From NCBI GenBank assembly GCA_029550925.1, contig JAKPGL010000035.1, positions 16,116-80,115 on the forward strand: 64,000 bases of DNA. Reading direction: 5' to 3'. Every line of letters begins with the position of its first letter. The stretch's first letter is position 1. Positions 36,501 through 45,256 of this stretch are shown here, one piece after another. The notes below the pieces were generated by a model. That model was not told the DNA's origin and searched no databases. It saw only the letters and a program-made list of their open reading frames with translations. Made by a program: the position numbers and the translations under genes. Source of the stretch: Planctomycetota bacterium. Its GTDB lineage: Bacteria > Planctomycetota > Planctomycetia > Pirellulales > Thermoguttaceae.

Positions 36501-37364
36501 GCCCCAGAGCACGGTTCCCAGACTGAGCCGGTCTGCACCGGCCGGAACCTGAAACTCCAATTCCACCTGCTTCCAATCGTAGGTCCCGCCGCCGGCGTTT
36601 AACATGGGCGCTGAGATCATCGGCTGCTGGGAGTTGCCCAGGTGCAGATACCAACCGGCATATCCTTTCACCCCTTCGGCCCGCACCCAGGCCCGGAACC
36701 GATACCTGCCGCCCGGGTGGACTGAAATGTTGCTCTGCCGGGTGGCAATCCAGGAGGGCGGAGCGCCGTCGGCCACAACGGTTTTCAAACAGCGTCGGCC
36801 AGAACGGGGGTTTTCGGTGGTCCACTCGGTCCGATGTTGAGAATCCGGCCGGTCGTGCACCCAGCCGGTCGGCGTGTCGCCTTCGCCCTGTTCCACGTCG
36901 CCATTGACCAGGACTGGCCGATCGGGGAGAAAATCGGGCACTTCCCCAGCCAACGGATTGTCAAAATAGATCCAATAGGTGCTTTTTCCTTTGGGTGGGC
37001 AGTCGGCCGGCAGGAGCAACGTAGCACCGGCCGGGATGGGACCGGTGCGGAGTTCTTTGCCATCGGGGCCTAGCAGGGCGAACACAAGTTCTGTGCCATC
37101 GGCCGCTGCCACCCGGATGGCCTGGGCGTTCTGGCCCACCAGGTCGGCTTCGGCCTGGTTCGGACCGATTCGGACCGGCGCCAGCAGCCCCTCCATCGGC
37201 CGGTCGGTGCGATTGGTGATGGTAAGTTGCACCCGGGCAGCCCAATACCCGCCGCCGTCCAGATACCAGCCTCCTTGCCATTCCGCCCCCGACAAGACAC
37301 CCGTCCAACCGATGAAACTAATCCAACCGATACCCAGGAAGAATTCCAGAAGGCTCCATTGCAT
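33525..37364 (-). CDS. Large secreted DUF4091 carbohydrate-acting protein with CBM-like domains
   Basis: The start at 37364 (MQWSLLEFFLGIGWISFIGW, with GAGG upstream) opens a signal peptide; a longer frame to 37493 adds basic residues that do not suit export. The 1279-residue product has an N-terminal beta domain (about 25-140), a first CBM4/9-like jelly roll (about 155-310), a Pro-rich linker, a second one beginning NLLKNPSFE near residue 486, and a C-terminal catalytic-like barrel of the DUF4091 type (YISDEPFYRQPEILAQMK near 1030, YEFWGVAWATYDPYRYGWHAYIHQS near 1145). DUF4091 proteins are predicted glycoside-hydrolase-like enzymes; substrate unknown. It converges on the YraN gene. Confidence 0.75.
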   Translation of the reverse strand: MQWSLLEFFLGIGWISFIGWTGVLSGAEWQGGWYLDGGGYWAARVQLTITNRTDRPMEGLLAPVRIGPNQAEADLVGQNAQAIRVAAADGTELVFALLGPDGKELRTGPIPAGATLLLPADCPPKGKSTYWIYFDNPLAGEVPDFLPDRPVLVNGDVEQGEGDTPTGWVHDRPDSQHRTEWTTENPRSGRRCLKTVVADGAPPSWIATRQSNISVHPGGRYRFRAWVRAEGVKGYAGWYLHLGNSQQPMISAPMLNAGGGTYDWKQVELEFQVPAGADRLSLGTVLWGTGTAWFDLAELECLDMPGFELEVSRPERLRLQQLAPPSDWPSAEAADRPSGSNQNRPAQRRALIRVENFSDRQHEALLTVDISALSNRLGGRLDRQSLRWVWPGQEGRPVLVGDRMLLEASIPGRTMLTGYLYYAPIGRAPAEPPPPSEKPIGPATTPPTVSPEKSEKSAGDSEKVSGVWPGAEDYARLAASNRNLLKNPSFEAQEPFSAWQATQSPQKEKVQYATDTPGGPRQGQRCARLHVPSGIAKAWRGWTQSVAVRPGATYLVAAWIRTDQLQQGNAQVHVHIRTASGELSRNNPMRSTGQPLQGTTDWTLLSALFLMPEDAATLQVHLTTDGFGTIWYDGLLMAEAMPARIVAMEGRPIGPDQIAVWPVNPIVKIFPDEPAPTAFCRTIKDTKDSSSGGTTPNRPSTQQAEQTPPVEVFLARNEQEAVQLAVRSGRALEKVRLEVDPPRNADGQTLPPPETALVGYVPVDYPTNYYTSTTPRWHRKAPRSPPACDGFAGLWPDPLLPQNRFSLPANTTQAVWITFQTPKQAAAGLYQGRIRLVVESNREVASTHTPIGQTEGGKEPTGPVLLAELPYQVHVWNFTLPDQPHLKAIYDVRFGNGGRLWGKPEPEAYREVVEFMARRRLQPDALRPEPIFRYENGRVEADFTEFDKAAAWYFDRLGIRHSYTPWHFYLFGWGHPPKKIGPETPYPGKSPYENADRAVLRPEYKHLYQQALRLFWNHVKEKGWADRFVLYISDEPFYRQPEILAQMKALCQMIHEVDPAIPIYSSTWHHVPEWDDSLDVWGIGHYGIVPLEQMARLRAAGKRVWFTTDGQMCLDTPFCAIERLLPHYCFHYGAEAYEFWGVAWATYDPYRYGWHAYIHQSDQPGKHYWVRYPNGDGYLVYPGGPIGHPGPVSSVRLEQAREGVEDYEYLHMLREKLSGLPAHSPAAQQAQKALQEAARLLSFPNPGGRYSSRILPDPDRLLLLRRQLAEAIEAIAAKP

Positions 37365-37991
37365 TGAAGAACCTCGTCCGCCCAGCCGACCTAAAAGCCT
37401 CCCTTTCCCCCCGTCGGTAGATGTTCTCCGGCGCCAAAGACGCCCTGGGCGGAGAAACCTTCGATTCCAAGCATTACTACCATACAAAGGCATTCCACGA
37501 TCCTTTCTAAAAACTGGTTGAAAACGCTTGCCTGTGCGTGGGATGAATGGACGCCCCTATGGATTTCTCCCTAGTTTACTTGCCAGCTTCTCCGAAAGCT
37601 ACCGCGACGCGCAGTAACCTGCGTCGAACCGCCCCGGAGGGCGGAAAGGCCATTTCAAGGAATCGCTTTGCTGGATTGGGGCTGAGAGGTTTTGGGGAGA
37701 GGAGGATTTTGTGTCGGCCTTCTGGAAAGATGTGTTTGAGATGATTTACAATAGGAAGAGAAGTTCCTTCGCGGTCGGTCGCTTCCAGGGCCAGCAGGGG
37801 CCAAGCAGAGAAGTTTCTATCCTTTGGGCAAAAAAGGCCCCCATTAGGAGAAAGGCCCTCTTTTCGAAGAATCTTTCCTTTAGGGAAAAGAGATTTTCTT
37901 GCGGAAATAAGGTATTTTTCCTAGGGATTAGGAGAGGTTAGGGGAATTTTGTCCCTCCCCCCAAAGGATGGGATTTTCTTCCGAGGCCCGA
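37365..37991. other. Divergent intergenic region
   Basis: This 627-base gap separates two divergent large genes. It contains a hairpin-forming element near 37605-37626 (CGACGC with GCGTCG) and AT-rich stretches towards 37940. No convincing gene or promoter was identified, although both genes must start transcription here. Confidence 0.4.
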
Positions 37992-40900
37992 ATGGCAACG
38001 AAGGTGTTGTTTTATATTCAGTGTACGACCTGTCAGGCCCGGTTGGCGGTTCGGGATGCCGGCGCCATCGGCAATATCCTGCTCTGTCCAAAGTGCCAGA
38101 GCTTTGTGGAGGTGCTGCCGCCGCCGGACTGGAAAGGGCCGGGATCGGAAAATCCCCCTAAAGGGGTTAGTGTATCTGCACCAAAAGAACAGTCTGACCG
38201 GGCCAGCAATCTAGGTGGAGGCGGCCCCCCCTCTTTTTTGGAGCAGGATGAGCCTACTCCAGAAGGGGAAATGCCATCCCAATCTCCTCCGAAAGAGGTG
38301 AAATCGCCTCCGCTAAAAGCAGTTCCCGCCCCTTCCCCAGAAAACAGGCCGTCTCCCGTGCCGCCGCCCCTACCTTCTGCAAAGGCTTGTCCAGCGACAA
38401 AACCTCCTCCAGAGAGAGAAGGTACTTCAGGTCTGGCAGTTTCTGGAGGGGGGAAAAAGGCAGAAACCTCTCCATCAGAAGTAGTCCCACCCCCAGTGAT
38501 TTGGCCTGTCGGGAAGAAACCGGCCGATTCCTCGACGGTTTTAGCGGGAGCAGTTTCCGAGTCGTCGTCCTCCTCTCTGGAGGCAAAACCGCCCATCCCG
38601 CCATTGCCTCCTGGGGACAGGGAGCCTAAGTCCCCCACACTTAAGGGGAGCCCTCCTGCGCCTCCGGTTTCGGACCAACAGATCGTGGTGGTTTCCCCGA
38701 GCCGATTTTTTCCTTTCTGGGGGATGCCTTTCTCCACCTGGATACCCCCATGGGTTGTACTGATTGTAGCCCCTTTGGGTGGGATCTTGTTGGCAGCGGG
38801 GCTCCTCATCCTTTTCCGGCCATCCCAGCCACCATCGGAATCTGCAGAACCAGCCCCTGGCCAACAGGTCCAAACCGTTCCATTACCGGAGACGCCGCCT
38901 CCTGCGCCTGTGGCCCCTGTTTCCTCAAAAGAACCTTCTAAAACACTGGATAAGCAGTGGATTCCGGATCCGACCGGTTTGGTGGTCGCCGTCCGGTGGA
39001 ATCGGCTGGCAGCGGAGGGTCGGCTGGTAAGCGCCTTCGAATCCTTTTCTCCAGAGGCGATCCAGGTGGGCCAGCGGTTTTTGAAACACCTGCACCTGCC
39101 GCCGGAAAAAGTGGAACATCTCGTGTGGTTGGCCGTCGATGGGGCCGATTGGCCAAACCGGAGTGTGATCCTGGCGGCGCTGGCGGAGGAGGCGCCGGGG
39201 GCGGAGCTGGCCCAACGAGGCCAATCCTGTGGGTTCCGAGTGGGCGATGCCGAGTGTCGGAAGGACCCAGCGTCGGATTGGCCGCATCCGTTTGCTCGAG
39301 TGGCTCCCCGATGGGTGCTCACAGGTCCGGAAGTGTTGCTTCGCCATGTGTCGGAGCGGTCTAAACCCCAATTACAAAGCCGGGCCTTGGACCGGATAAC
39401 GGACAATTGGCCCTGGGAGGCGGACCTGGCCGTGGCGGTCGATTCTTCTTGGATCCGTTCTCTAGCCGGTAGCGGGGTGCAGAGGTTGGGGGCGGTTTGG
39501 CCGGAAAGTCGGCGACCGCTCCAGGTTCTTTGGGAAGTGCCGAGAGGGTTTTCCAGTTTCGTGTACTTAGGGGAAGCGGTTCGGTTAGAAGCGGCTGCGT
39601 GGTGCGAGACGGCATCGGAGGCCGAGCAGGTTCGGGCCGCTCTGGAAGAGTTTTTGGGTTCAAGCGGTTCGGCATTGGGTGATCGGGTTCAACGGCTTGC
39701 CGGGGAGGTGCAGGCGGGCCAGTGGAAGGCGGATCGGGCTGCCGAGTACGAAAAACTGTTGAAGGCGGCCCAAACCGGGATTCAATCGGCCCGTCTGGAA
39801 TTGGCCGAGACTACTGTTTGGGGCCGAACCACTTGGAAAACGCCTTGGCAGGAGATGCTCGGTTCCCTCCGGTCGGCCCAAGAGGCGATGCGAACCGATT
39901 GGGATGCGGCGACGGCTGGGGTGATCCAGCAGCAGGAGGAGCGGCTTTTGCAGGCGCTGAGGGCCTACACGAAAGCAGAAGGGCATTTTCCACCGGGGGC
40001 CGAGGGTGGGCCGTTGTGGGACCCGGCAACCCGGCTCAGTTGGATCGCCTTGGTGTTGCCTTACATGGGTCGGGCCGACTGGTATCAGCAGTTGCAACTC
40101 CGGTATCCCTGGAACAGCCCGCAGAATAGAGCGGTGGCCCAACGGCCCTTGGAGGAGGTGCTCAATCCGGCCCTGCCGCAGCGGACCACCGAGGCCGGGT
40201 TTCCGGTTACCCATTATGTGGGTGTGGGCGGCATGGGCGCAGACGCCGTCCAACCCCAGGCGGACCCTCGCCGGATCGGCGTGTTTGGGTTCGGCCGGAC
40301 GCTAAAGCCCGAGGAGATCACCGATGGGCTGAGCCATACCATCGCCATTGCCGGGGTGGATCGTGGGTTGGGGCCGTGGGCGTCGGGCGGATCGGCGACG
40401 GTTCGGCCCTTCACCCAACCTCCCTATGTGAACGGGCCGGATGGGTTCGGTACGGGCCAGCCGGATGGCATGTTCGTCGGCATGGCGGACGGTTCGGTGC
40501 GGTTCATTTCCAAAAATGTGGATCCTCGGGTGCTGGAGATGCTGGCTACTGCCCGCGGCATGGAACGGATCGAGGGGCTGGCTTGGGAGGCCGGTCCAAA
40601 GGTGATCCGGCCTGGTAGTCCGGCCGTGGGGCCGTCGGCGAAACCGCCCGAAACCAAGCCTTCTTCCGGCCCCGGCCCTTCCGAGACGGCCAAAAGCCAG
40701 CCTTCCGAAGGTCCGGCCCCCAAGCAAACCGAACCGAAACCGCCGGAAGGCCCTTCCGAAAAGCCGCCGGCAGTCGCCGAAAAAGAGAAATCCGGTCCTT
40801 CCGTGGCCCAATTGCAGGCGGAAACGGAAGCCCGATTGGCGGAAAAGGTGGCTTCCGTCGAACTACCTGGTCTGTCGCTGCGCAAAGCGGTGGGGGTGGT

Positions 40901-41915
40901 CGAAGCCCTCAGCGGGGTCCGCATCACGTATGATCTGGAGGAAATGGAAGCGGCGGGTGTATCGTTGGAAACTCCGGTCCGGTTTCAACAGACCGATACC
41001 AGTGTGGGCGAAATTCTGCGGGCCGTCTTGGAACCGTTGGGACTTAGCTACATGGTCGAGGGCAGAGATGTTTTGATCAGCCGACCGAGCGCGGCCCGGC
41101 AACAGTGGCGCACGGTGCGATACGATGTGTCGGACCTGGATGCGGGTGCGGAGAGCGAGCCGGAAGACCTGGCCCGGCTGTTGCAACAATTTGTACTGCC
41201 GGAGTCTTGGGAGCGGAGCGGCGGGGCGGGCAAAATCGAAGTCCGAGACGAAACGCTGCTGATCTATCAGACCGACCTTGGGCATCGACGGGTAGTGGAG
41301 CTATTGGAGAAACTTCGGTTGGCCCGGCGCCTGCCGCTGCGGATCGAACCAAGCCGAAAAGACCTCACCCTGCAAACCCGGCGACAGAAGATGCGCTCGG
41401 TGCTGGAGCGTCCGATCACGGCGAATTTCGGGACGCCGACTCCTTTGCCGGAAATCCTGGCCTATCTGGAGCAACTGGCACAAGTAGCCATCGTCGTGGA
41501 TTGGGCGTCGTTGCGGGCCGAGGGACATGAACCGAGCACGACGGCTACCCTACGAGTTCACCAACAACCATTGGCCGAAGCCTTGAAAAACCTTTTGGAA
41601 CCGTTGGGATTGAGCTGGCGGATCGCCGGTCCAGAACTGCTCCAGGTAACTACCCAAAGAGGAGCGGCAATGCGGTTGGAGGTGGAATTCTACCCGGCTT
41701 CCGAGGCAATTTCGAGTCTGGGAACTGCTAAAGCGTTGCTGGAGGCGATCAAAGACCAAGTAGGCCGAGGCACTTGGGAAGATCAGCAGGGACAGGGGGC
41801 TGTGTATTTTGATGCGCCCAGCAATCACCTGATCGTTCTGCAAAATCCATCGGTCCATGCGGAACTGGAACGATTCTTGGCCGGTTTCCAGACGCCTAAA
41901 GCTAGCTCTCCATAG
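37992..41915 (+). CDS. Membrane-anchored zinc-ribbon / DUF1559-like / secretin-type repeat fusion
   Basis: The start at 37992 is chosen for a GAGG site at 5 bases. The 1307-residue protein begins with a zinc ribbon (CTTC and CPKC about 22 residues apart), followed by a Pro/Ser-rich linker of about 200 residues and one membrane helix (VVLIVAPLGGILLAAGLLIL, about residues 250-275). The exported part has a mixed body, a DUF1559-type segment (YVGVGGMGADAV, TDGLSHTIAIAG, DGMFVGMADGSVRFISKNVD near residue 840) that in type II pseudopilins of planctomycetes carries an H-x9-DG motif, a second Pro-rich linker, and two repeats resembling secretin/TonB short N-terminal domains (LSLRKAVGVVEALSGVRITYDL; PLPEILAYLEQLAQVAIVVDW). 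Function unknown; an envelope or pseudopilus-related role is an inference. Confidence 0.65.
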   Translation: MATKVLFYIQCTTCQARLAVRDAGAIGNILLCPKCQSFVEVLPPPDWKGPGSENPPKGVSVSAPKEQSDRASNLGGGGPPSFLEQDEPTPEGEMPSQSPPKEVKSPPLKAVPAPSPENRPSPVPPPLPSAKACPATKPPPEREGTSGLAVSGGGKKAETSPSEVVPPPVIWPVGKKPADSSTVLAGAVSESSSSSLEAKPPIPPLPPGDREPKSPTLKGSPPAPPVSDQQIVVVSPSRFFPFWGMPFSTWIPPWVVLIVAPLGGILLAAGLLILFRPSQPPSESAEPAPGQQVQTVPLPETPPPAPVAPVSSKEPSKTLDKQWIPDPTGLVVAVRWNRLAAEGRLVSAFESFSPEAIQVGQRFLKHLHLPPEKVEHLVWLAVDGADWPNRSVILAALAEEAPGAELAQRGQSCGFRVGDAECRKDPASDWPHPFARVAPRWVLTGPEVLLRHVSERSKPQLQSRALDRITDNWPWEADLAVAVDSSWIRSLAGSGVQRLGAVWPESRRPLQVLWEVPRGFSSFVYLGEAVRLEAAAWCETASEAEQVRAALEEFLGSSGSALGDRVQRLAGEVQAGQWKADRAAEYEKLLKAAQTGIQSARLELAETTVWGRTTWKTPWQEMLGSLRSAQEAMRTDWDAATAGVIQQQEERLLQALRAYTKAEGHFPPGAEGGPLWDPATRLSWIALVLPYMGRADWYQQLQLRYPWNSPQNRAVAQRPLEEVLNPALPQRTTEAGFPVTHYVGVGGMGADAVQPQADPRRIGVFGFGRTLKPEEITDGLSHTIAIAGVDRGLGPWASGGSATVRPFTQPPYVNGPDGFGTGQPDGMFVGMADGSVRFISKNVDPRVLEMLATARGMERIEGLAWEAGPKVIRPGSPAVGPSAKPPETKPSSGPGPSETAKSQPSEGPAPKQTEPKPPEGPSEKPPAVAEKEKSGPSVAQLQAETEARLAEKVASVELPGLSLRKAVGVVEALSGVRITYDLEEMEAAGVSLETPVRFQQTDTSVGEILRAVLEPLGLSYMVEGRDVLISRPSAARQQWRTVRYDVSDLDAGAESEPEDLARLLQQFVLPESWERSGGAGKIEVRDETLLIYQTDLGHRRVVELLEKLRLARRLPLRIEPSRKDLTLQTRRQKMRSVLERPITANFGTPTPLPEILAYLEQLAQVAIVVDWASLRAEGHEPSTTATLRVHQQPLAEALKNLLEPLGLSWRIAGPELLQVTTQRGAAMRLEVEFYPASEAISSLGTAKALLEAIKDQVGRGTWEDQQGQGAVYFDAPSNHLIVLQNPSVHAELERFLAGFQTPKASSP

Positions 41916-42327
41916 GTTGGGTGTATCCCGTCGGCCAATGGTCCGCTATATATGGTAGGCGGGAATTCTTACTGCCCAATAGATTGTGGCATGTTGCCCT
42001 GCCCAATCCGGTCAACCCCATTCTAACGAACGATTTCTCCTCACGTTTTACCGTTCCTCGTCTTTCCAAGTTGGCCCCTCAACCGGGGGCCTTCCGAAGA
42101 GAAGAAGAGCCTGGTTGGGGAGAGGAAATCCTCTGCAACGGATCAGTAGAGTTTCTCTAATCCGAAAAGTTTACCATGTGTCCTCCCATATAGGGGTATT
42201 TCTAGTTGGATTTTTGAGTGTTTTTGATATGACCGGCAAGTTCGGATACCCGATACCTACCCAAAGAGAAGTCTTCGCTCAAAGAATCTAAGAATCTCTG
42301 TCCTCCAGCAAGAAGGAGCTTGTATCC
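41916..42327 (+). other. Intergenic region upstream of the porin gene
   Basis: A short stem GGCCCC (42073-42078)/GGGGCC (42086-42091) lies here without a U tract. A weak promoter candidate is TTGGAT (42206-42211), 16 bases, TATGAC (42228-42233). The porin start is preceded by AAGGAG. No other gene is seen. Confidence 0.35.
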
Positions 42328-43692
42328 ATGAAGAGCCAAGGAGTGTTGTGGGGAGGGTTGTTAGTATGTATGATCCTGGTGGGTACCGCCATGGGTCAAC
42401 AACCCTGGGGTACAATGGGTCCGAATTGGGTCCAACAGACCGCCTATGGAGGGGGCGAATATGTGTATGCGGAACCGTCGGCCACGCCGGTTCCCGCCCC
42501 TGGCGGAGCGGCCCCGCAAGCAGTCGCCGAGGAAAGCTCCGGGCTGAGCTGCCTGCCCCGCTGCTGCACCAGCCGACTCTGCCGATGCGGCTGCCTGCCC
42601 GATCCCTGGACGCTGTTTCCGGAATATGAGAGCGGCCTGAAAATGGGCGGGTGGATTTCCGCCGGCGTGTACGGGAACGCCTGGGGCGCCCGCTGGAACG
42701 GCCCGATCGGCATGCGGGATGTCGGCGACGCCTTCACCTCGGACCAAAACTGGTTCTTCATCGACAAGCCCGCGGATACCTCCTGCAAAACCTTGGATTG
42801 GGGATTCCGGTTCGACATCCTCTTCGGTGCTGACGCTCCGGACACCCGGGCCCGCAACAACAGCCGATTCTCCTGGGATAACGCCTGGATCAGCTCCGAC
42901 GACGGCGTCTATGGCACGGCGATCCCCCAAATGTACGCTGTGGTGGCTTGGAACAAGTTGTCCGTAAAAATGGGCCACTTCTTCACCCCGATTGGATATG
43001 AACAGATACCGGTTACCCAAAACTTCTTCTATTCCCACAGTTATTGCCATACGTACGGCGAACCGTTTACCCATACGGGTGTGTTGGCCACCTATGAAGT
43101 CGCCGAAGGGTTGAACGTCCACGGCGGGTGGACCACCGCCTGGGAGACGGCCTTCGACAACCCGGTGGACGCCCAATTGTTCCTGGGCGGCGTCGATGTC
43201 CCGATCGGCGAGCGGCTCACCTTCTCCTGGATGGTCAGCGCCGGCCGGCTGGGCGAACGGTGGGGAATTGATTTCGGCGATCTCTACATGAACAGCTTCG
43301 TCATAAAGTTTGCCATCAACGAACGCTGGACCTATGTGTTCCAGCATGACCTTGGCTTGATCAGCAATACCGGCCTCCAGATGTCGAACGGCCAGTGGTA
43401 TGGCATCAACCAGTACCTGTTCTTCAAGATCAACGACTGCTGGAGCCTGGGCGGACGGTTCGAATGGTTCCGGGATGATGACGAGTTGCTCGTGCCGGGC
43501 GGGTTTTCGCTGGTGGGAACCGATTACTACGCCCTCACCCTGGGCCTGAACTGGAAGCCGCACGCCAACCTGACCATCCGGCCGGAAATCCGGTATGATT
43601 GGGCCAACGGGCGCTTTACCACTCGGCCCTTTAATGACTTCGCCGACCGCGAACAGCTCTCCGGTGGCGTCGATCTGATCTTCACCTACTAA
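42328..43692 (+). CDS. Outer-membrane beta-barrel porin, BBP2/OmpL-like
   Basis: A signal peptide (LLVCMILVGTAMGQQ) is followed by a region with paired cysteines (CLPRCCTSRLCRCGCLPDPW, about residues 72-91) and then alternating aromatic beta-strands typical of a porin: GGWISAGVYGNAWGARW, GFRFDILFGAD, MYAVVAWNKLSVKMGHFFTPIGYEQIP, ending in VDLIFTY with the C-terminal Tyr expected of outer-membrane proteins. 454 residues. The Cys-rich segment just before the barrel is characteristic of planctomycete BBP2-type porins and might form disulfides or anchor to other envelope proteins. Role: passive diffusion of small solutes. Confidence 0.85.
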   Translation: MKSQGVLWGGLLVCMILVGTAMGQQPWGTMGPNWVQQTAYGGGEYVYAEPSATPVPAPGGAAPQAVAEESSGLSCLPRCCTSRLCRCGCLPDPWTLFPEYESGLKMGGWISAGVYGNAWGARWNGPIGMRDVGDAFTSDQNWFFIDKPADTSCKTLDWGFRFDILFGADAPDTRARNNSRFSWDNAWISSDDGVYGTAIPQMYAVVAWNKLSVKMGHFFTPIGYEQIPVTQNFFYSHSYCHTYGEPFTHTGVLATYEVAEGLNVHGGWTTAWETAFDNPVDAQLFLGGVDVPIGERLTFSWMVSAGRLGERWGIDFGDLYMNSFVIKFAINERWTYVFQHDLGLISNTGLQMSNGQWYGINQYLFFKINDCWSLGGRFEWFRDDDELLVPGGFSLVGTDYYALTLGLNWKPHANLTIRPEIRYDWANGRFTTRPFNDFADREQLSGGVDLIFTY

Positions 43693-43786
43693 AGCTATAA
43701 AGACCCCGAAGAGAAACCCCAACAAAAGCCGGCTTGTGCGGCTAGATCGCCCATTCCTGATCACGCCAGCAACGAGCCCTCCGTCT

Positions 43787-43828
43787 GACCGGCCTGAGTC
43801 GCCCCCTCAGGCCGGTCTTTTTTATTTT
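43787..43828 (+). terminator. Rho-independent terminator of the porin gene
   Basis: A perfect 12-base-pair stem (GACCGGCCTGAG at 43787-43798, CTCAGGCCGGTC at 43806-43817) with a 7-base loop is followed by TTTTTTATTTT on the plus strand. This is the clearest intrinsic terminator in the window. It lies between two convergent genes. Confidence 0.92.
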
Positions 43829-43910
43829 CCGAATCGTGGACCGGTCGGCACAAGAGAACCTCTTCTGGGCTTCGTCCCCGTCGGTCCCCAATCCCTGGAG
43901 GAACAGGGCC

Positions 43911-44858
43911 TTAATCGAAGCAGAAGCACTCCGTTTCCAGGCAGTGGTGCAACGGACAGATTTTCCCAAAGGAAGGGGGGATAGGATCAGCAGGAACGCA
44001 CTTTTCCACCGCGATAGCCTTCCGGGCCAACAGGTCTCGAAACGCCTCCGCTCCTTCTTCCCGTACCAACTGGCCTGGGGAAAAATAAGGTCCCAACTCC
44101 TGCGGCGGAAGAAACCAGAGCCGAAACGTCCACGGGCCCCGTTCGAACGCTTCTCGCAGTTTTTGGAGCCTCTGCAGGGCGTCCGGCGTTTGGTTTAACA
44201 CGAAGATAAGCCCGGAGATTCGGAGTTGGGCGAATTGCGCCAGTCGTTTGGGCGTAATCGGTTGGCCCGATTCCCCTAAAGCTACGGTTCGCCAAAAAGC
44301 CTGCATCTGAAGCATCAGGGCTTCCAGAATATCTTCCACCACGAGAAGTCCCTTTTTACGTCCCCCGTGGGCCAGGGCGGTTGGAAGCCAAACGACCGGG
44401 ACATTCGTTTTCCAATCCGGCCTCCAATAAAGATAGGAAGCAGTGTCCGAAGAGCGGGAAATGCTCCGCGCCCACAAACTGACGATCTCTCGGGAGGCTG
44501 TCTGAATCGGTCCGACCAACCGGCCAGCCAATCGGCGGTCCGCCAAGAGTCTGCTCTGTCGAATCTGTTGCTCTGAAAAACCTTGCTGGAGTAGGCGTTG
44601 GAACATGCTCTCCGGGGCGTCGATCCACCCGACCAAAAATCTGTCGAGTCGGTCCATCCGAAGCCCTTGGCGGGCGAGAAAGTCCCCAACTTGTTTCACT
44701 TGGTCTGGTGGAAAAGGGGCCTTTTCGAGAGGGGAATCGCCGCTTGGTGGATCGGCGCCCTCTCCGCTGGGGGGGATTGTTTCTCCTACGATATGGTGAA
44801 GATTCTCCCTCCCGCAGGAGAGAAACGCCTTCGAAATATCCCTTAAAAACCCCTCCAT
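43911..44858 (-). CDS. Degenerate DnaG/TOPRIM-like protein of unknown function
   Basis: The 315-residue product has a layout like the RNA polymerase core of bacterial primase: RLDRFLVGWIDAPESMFQRLLQQGFSEQQI (about residues 70-100) resembles the region after the primase zinc domain; GRLVGPIQTASREIVSLWAR (112-131) resembles the 'PI.d..G..v.f.gR' motif; GLLVVEDILEALMLQ (180-194) resembles the TOPRIM vvEG..D motif; and LIFVLNQTPDA (227-237) sits where the DxD motif should be. The acidic DxD is replaced by NQT, so catalysis looks lost. The C-terminus has a Cys/His cluster (CPLHHCLETECFC at 301-313) that could bind metal. No N-terminal zinc finger. Start follows AAAGGA. The relationship to DnaG is my inference from motif order; function unknown. 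Confidence 0.6.
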   Translation of the reverse strand: MEGFLRDISKAFLSCGRENLHHIVGETIPPSGEGADPPSGDSPLEKAPFPPDQVKQVGDFLARQGLRMDRLDRFLVGWIDAPESMFQRLLQQGFSEQQIRQSRLLADRRLAGRLVGPIQTASREIVSLWARSISRSSDTASYLYWRPDWKTNVPVVWLPTALAHGGRKKGLLVVEDILEALMLQMQAFWRTVALGESGQPITPKRLAQFAQLRISGLIFVLNQTPDALQRLQKLREAFERGPWTFRLWFLPPQELGPYFSPGQLVREEGAEAFRDLLARKAIAVEKCVPADPIPPSFGKICPLHHCLETECFCFD

Positions 44859-45256
44859 GGTCTGGCTTCCTTTGGAGATTTCCTCTTTTAATCCCAGCCC
44901 ACTCCCCCTATCCTAAGCCAGGGGCATCATAGCATCTGGTCCAGAGGAACCCAAGACCGATTGCTTTCCCTTCCCGCAGGAAACTTCAGGGGCCTCCCCT
45001 ATCCATCCCCAATCCATTCTGGAGGATTTCCAGCTTTCGACTTCTTGTAATTGGTATTTCCAACTTTCTAAAAACCCAGTAAAAAGAGAGTTAAGCTTAG
45101 AATTCCTAAAAAATACCCATAGATTGGCCGCTGAAAAAAGGAGAAACGAGTCTTAGAAGGTCAAGGCCAGTTTGCCTATCTTGTTCTTTTTTGTTAAGAC
45201 TTTCAGAATGTTCAGATTTCCTATCTTGCTTATTTTTATCAGGGAGGCGCGAAAAC
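44859..45256. other. Divergent AT-rich intergenic region
   Basis: This 398-base region separates the primase-like gene from the TlpA-like gene, transcribed divergently. It is AT-rich from about 45040 and contains near-repeats CCTATCTTG at 45174-45182 and 45220-45228. Promoters are expected here but none is clear. Confidence 0.35.

Noticed and set aside
37494..37991. tRNA-like or small-RNA gene in the divergent spacer
   Set aside because: The short stem near 37605 has no cloverleaf or T-loop motif around it.
42361..43764. Long antisense reading frame opposite the porin gene
   Set aside because: It mirrors codon periodicity of the plus-strand gene, lacks family motifs and a ribosome site, and crosses the porin terminator.
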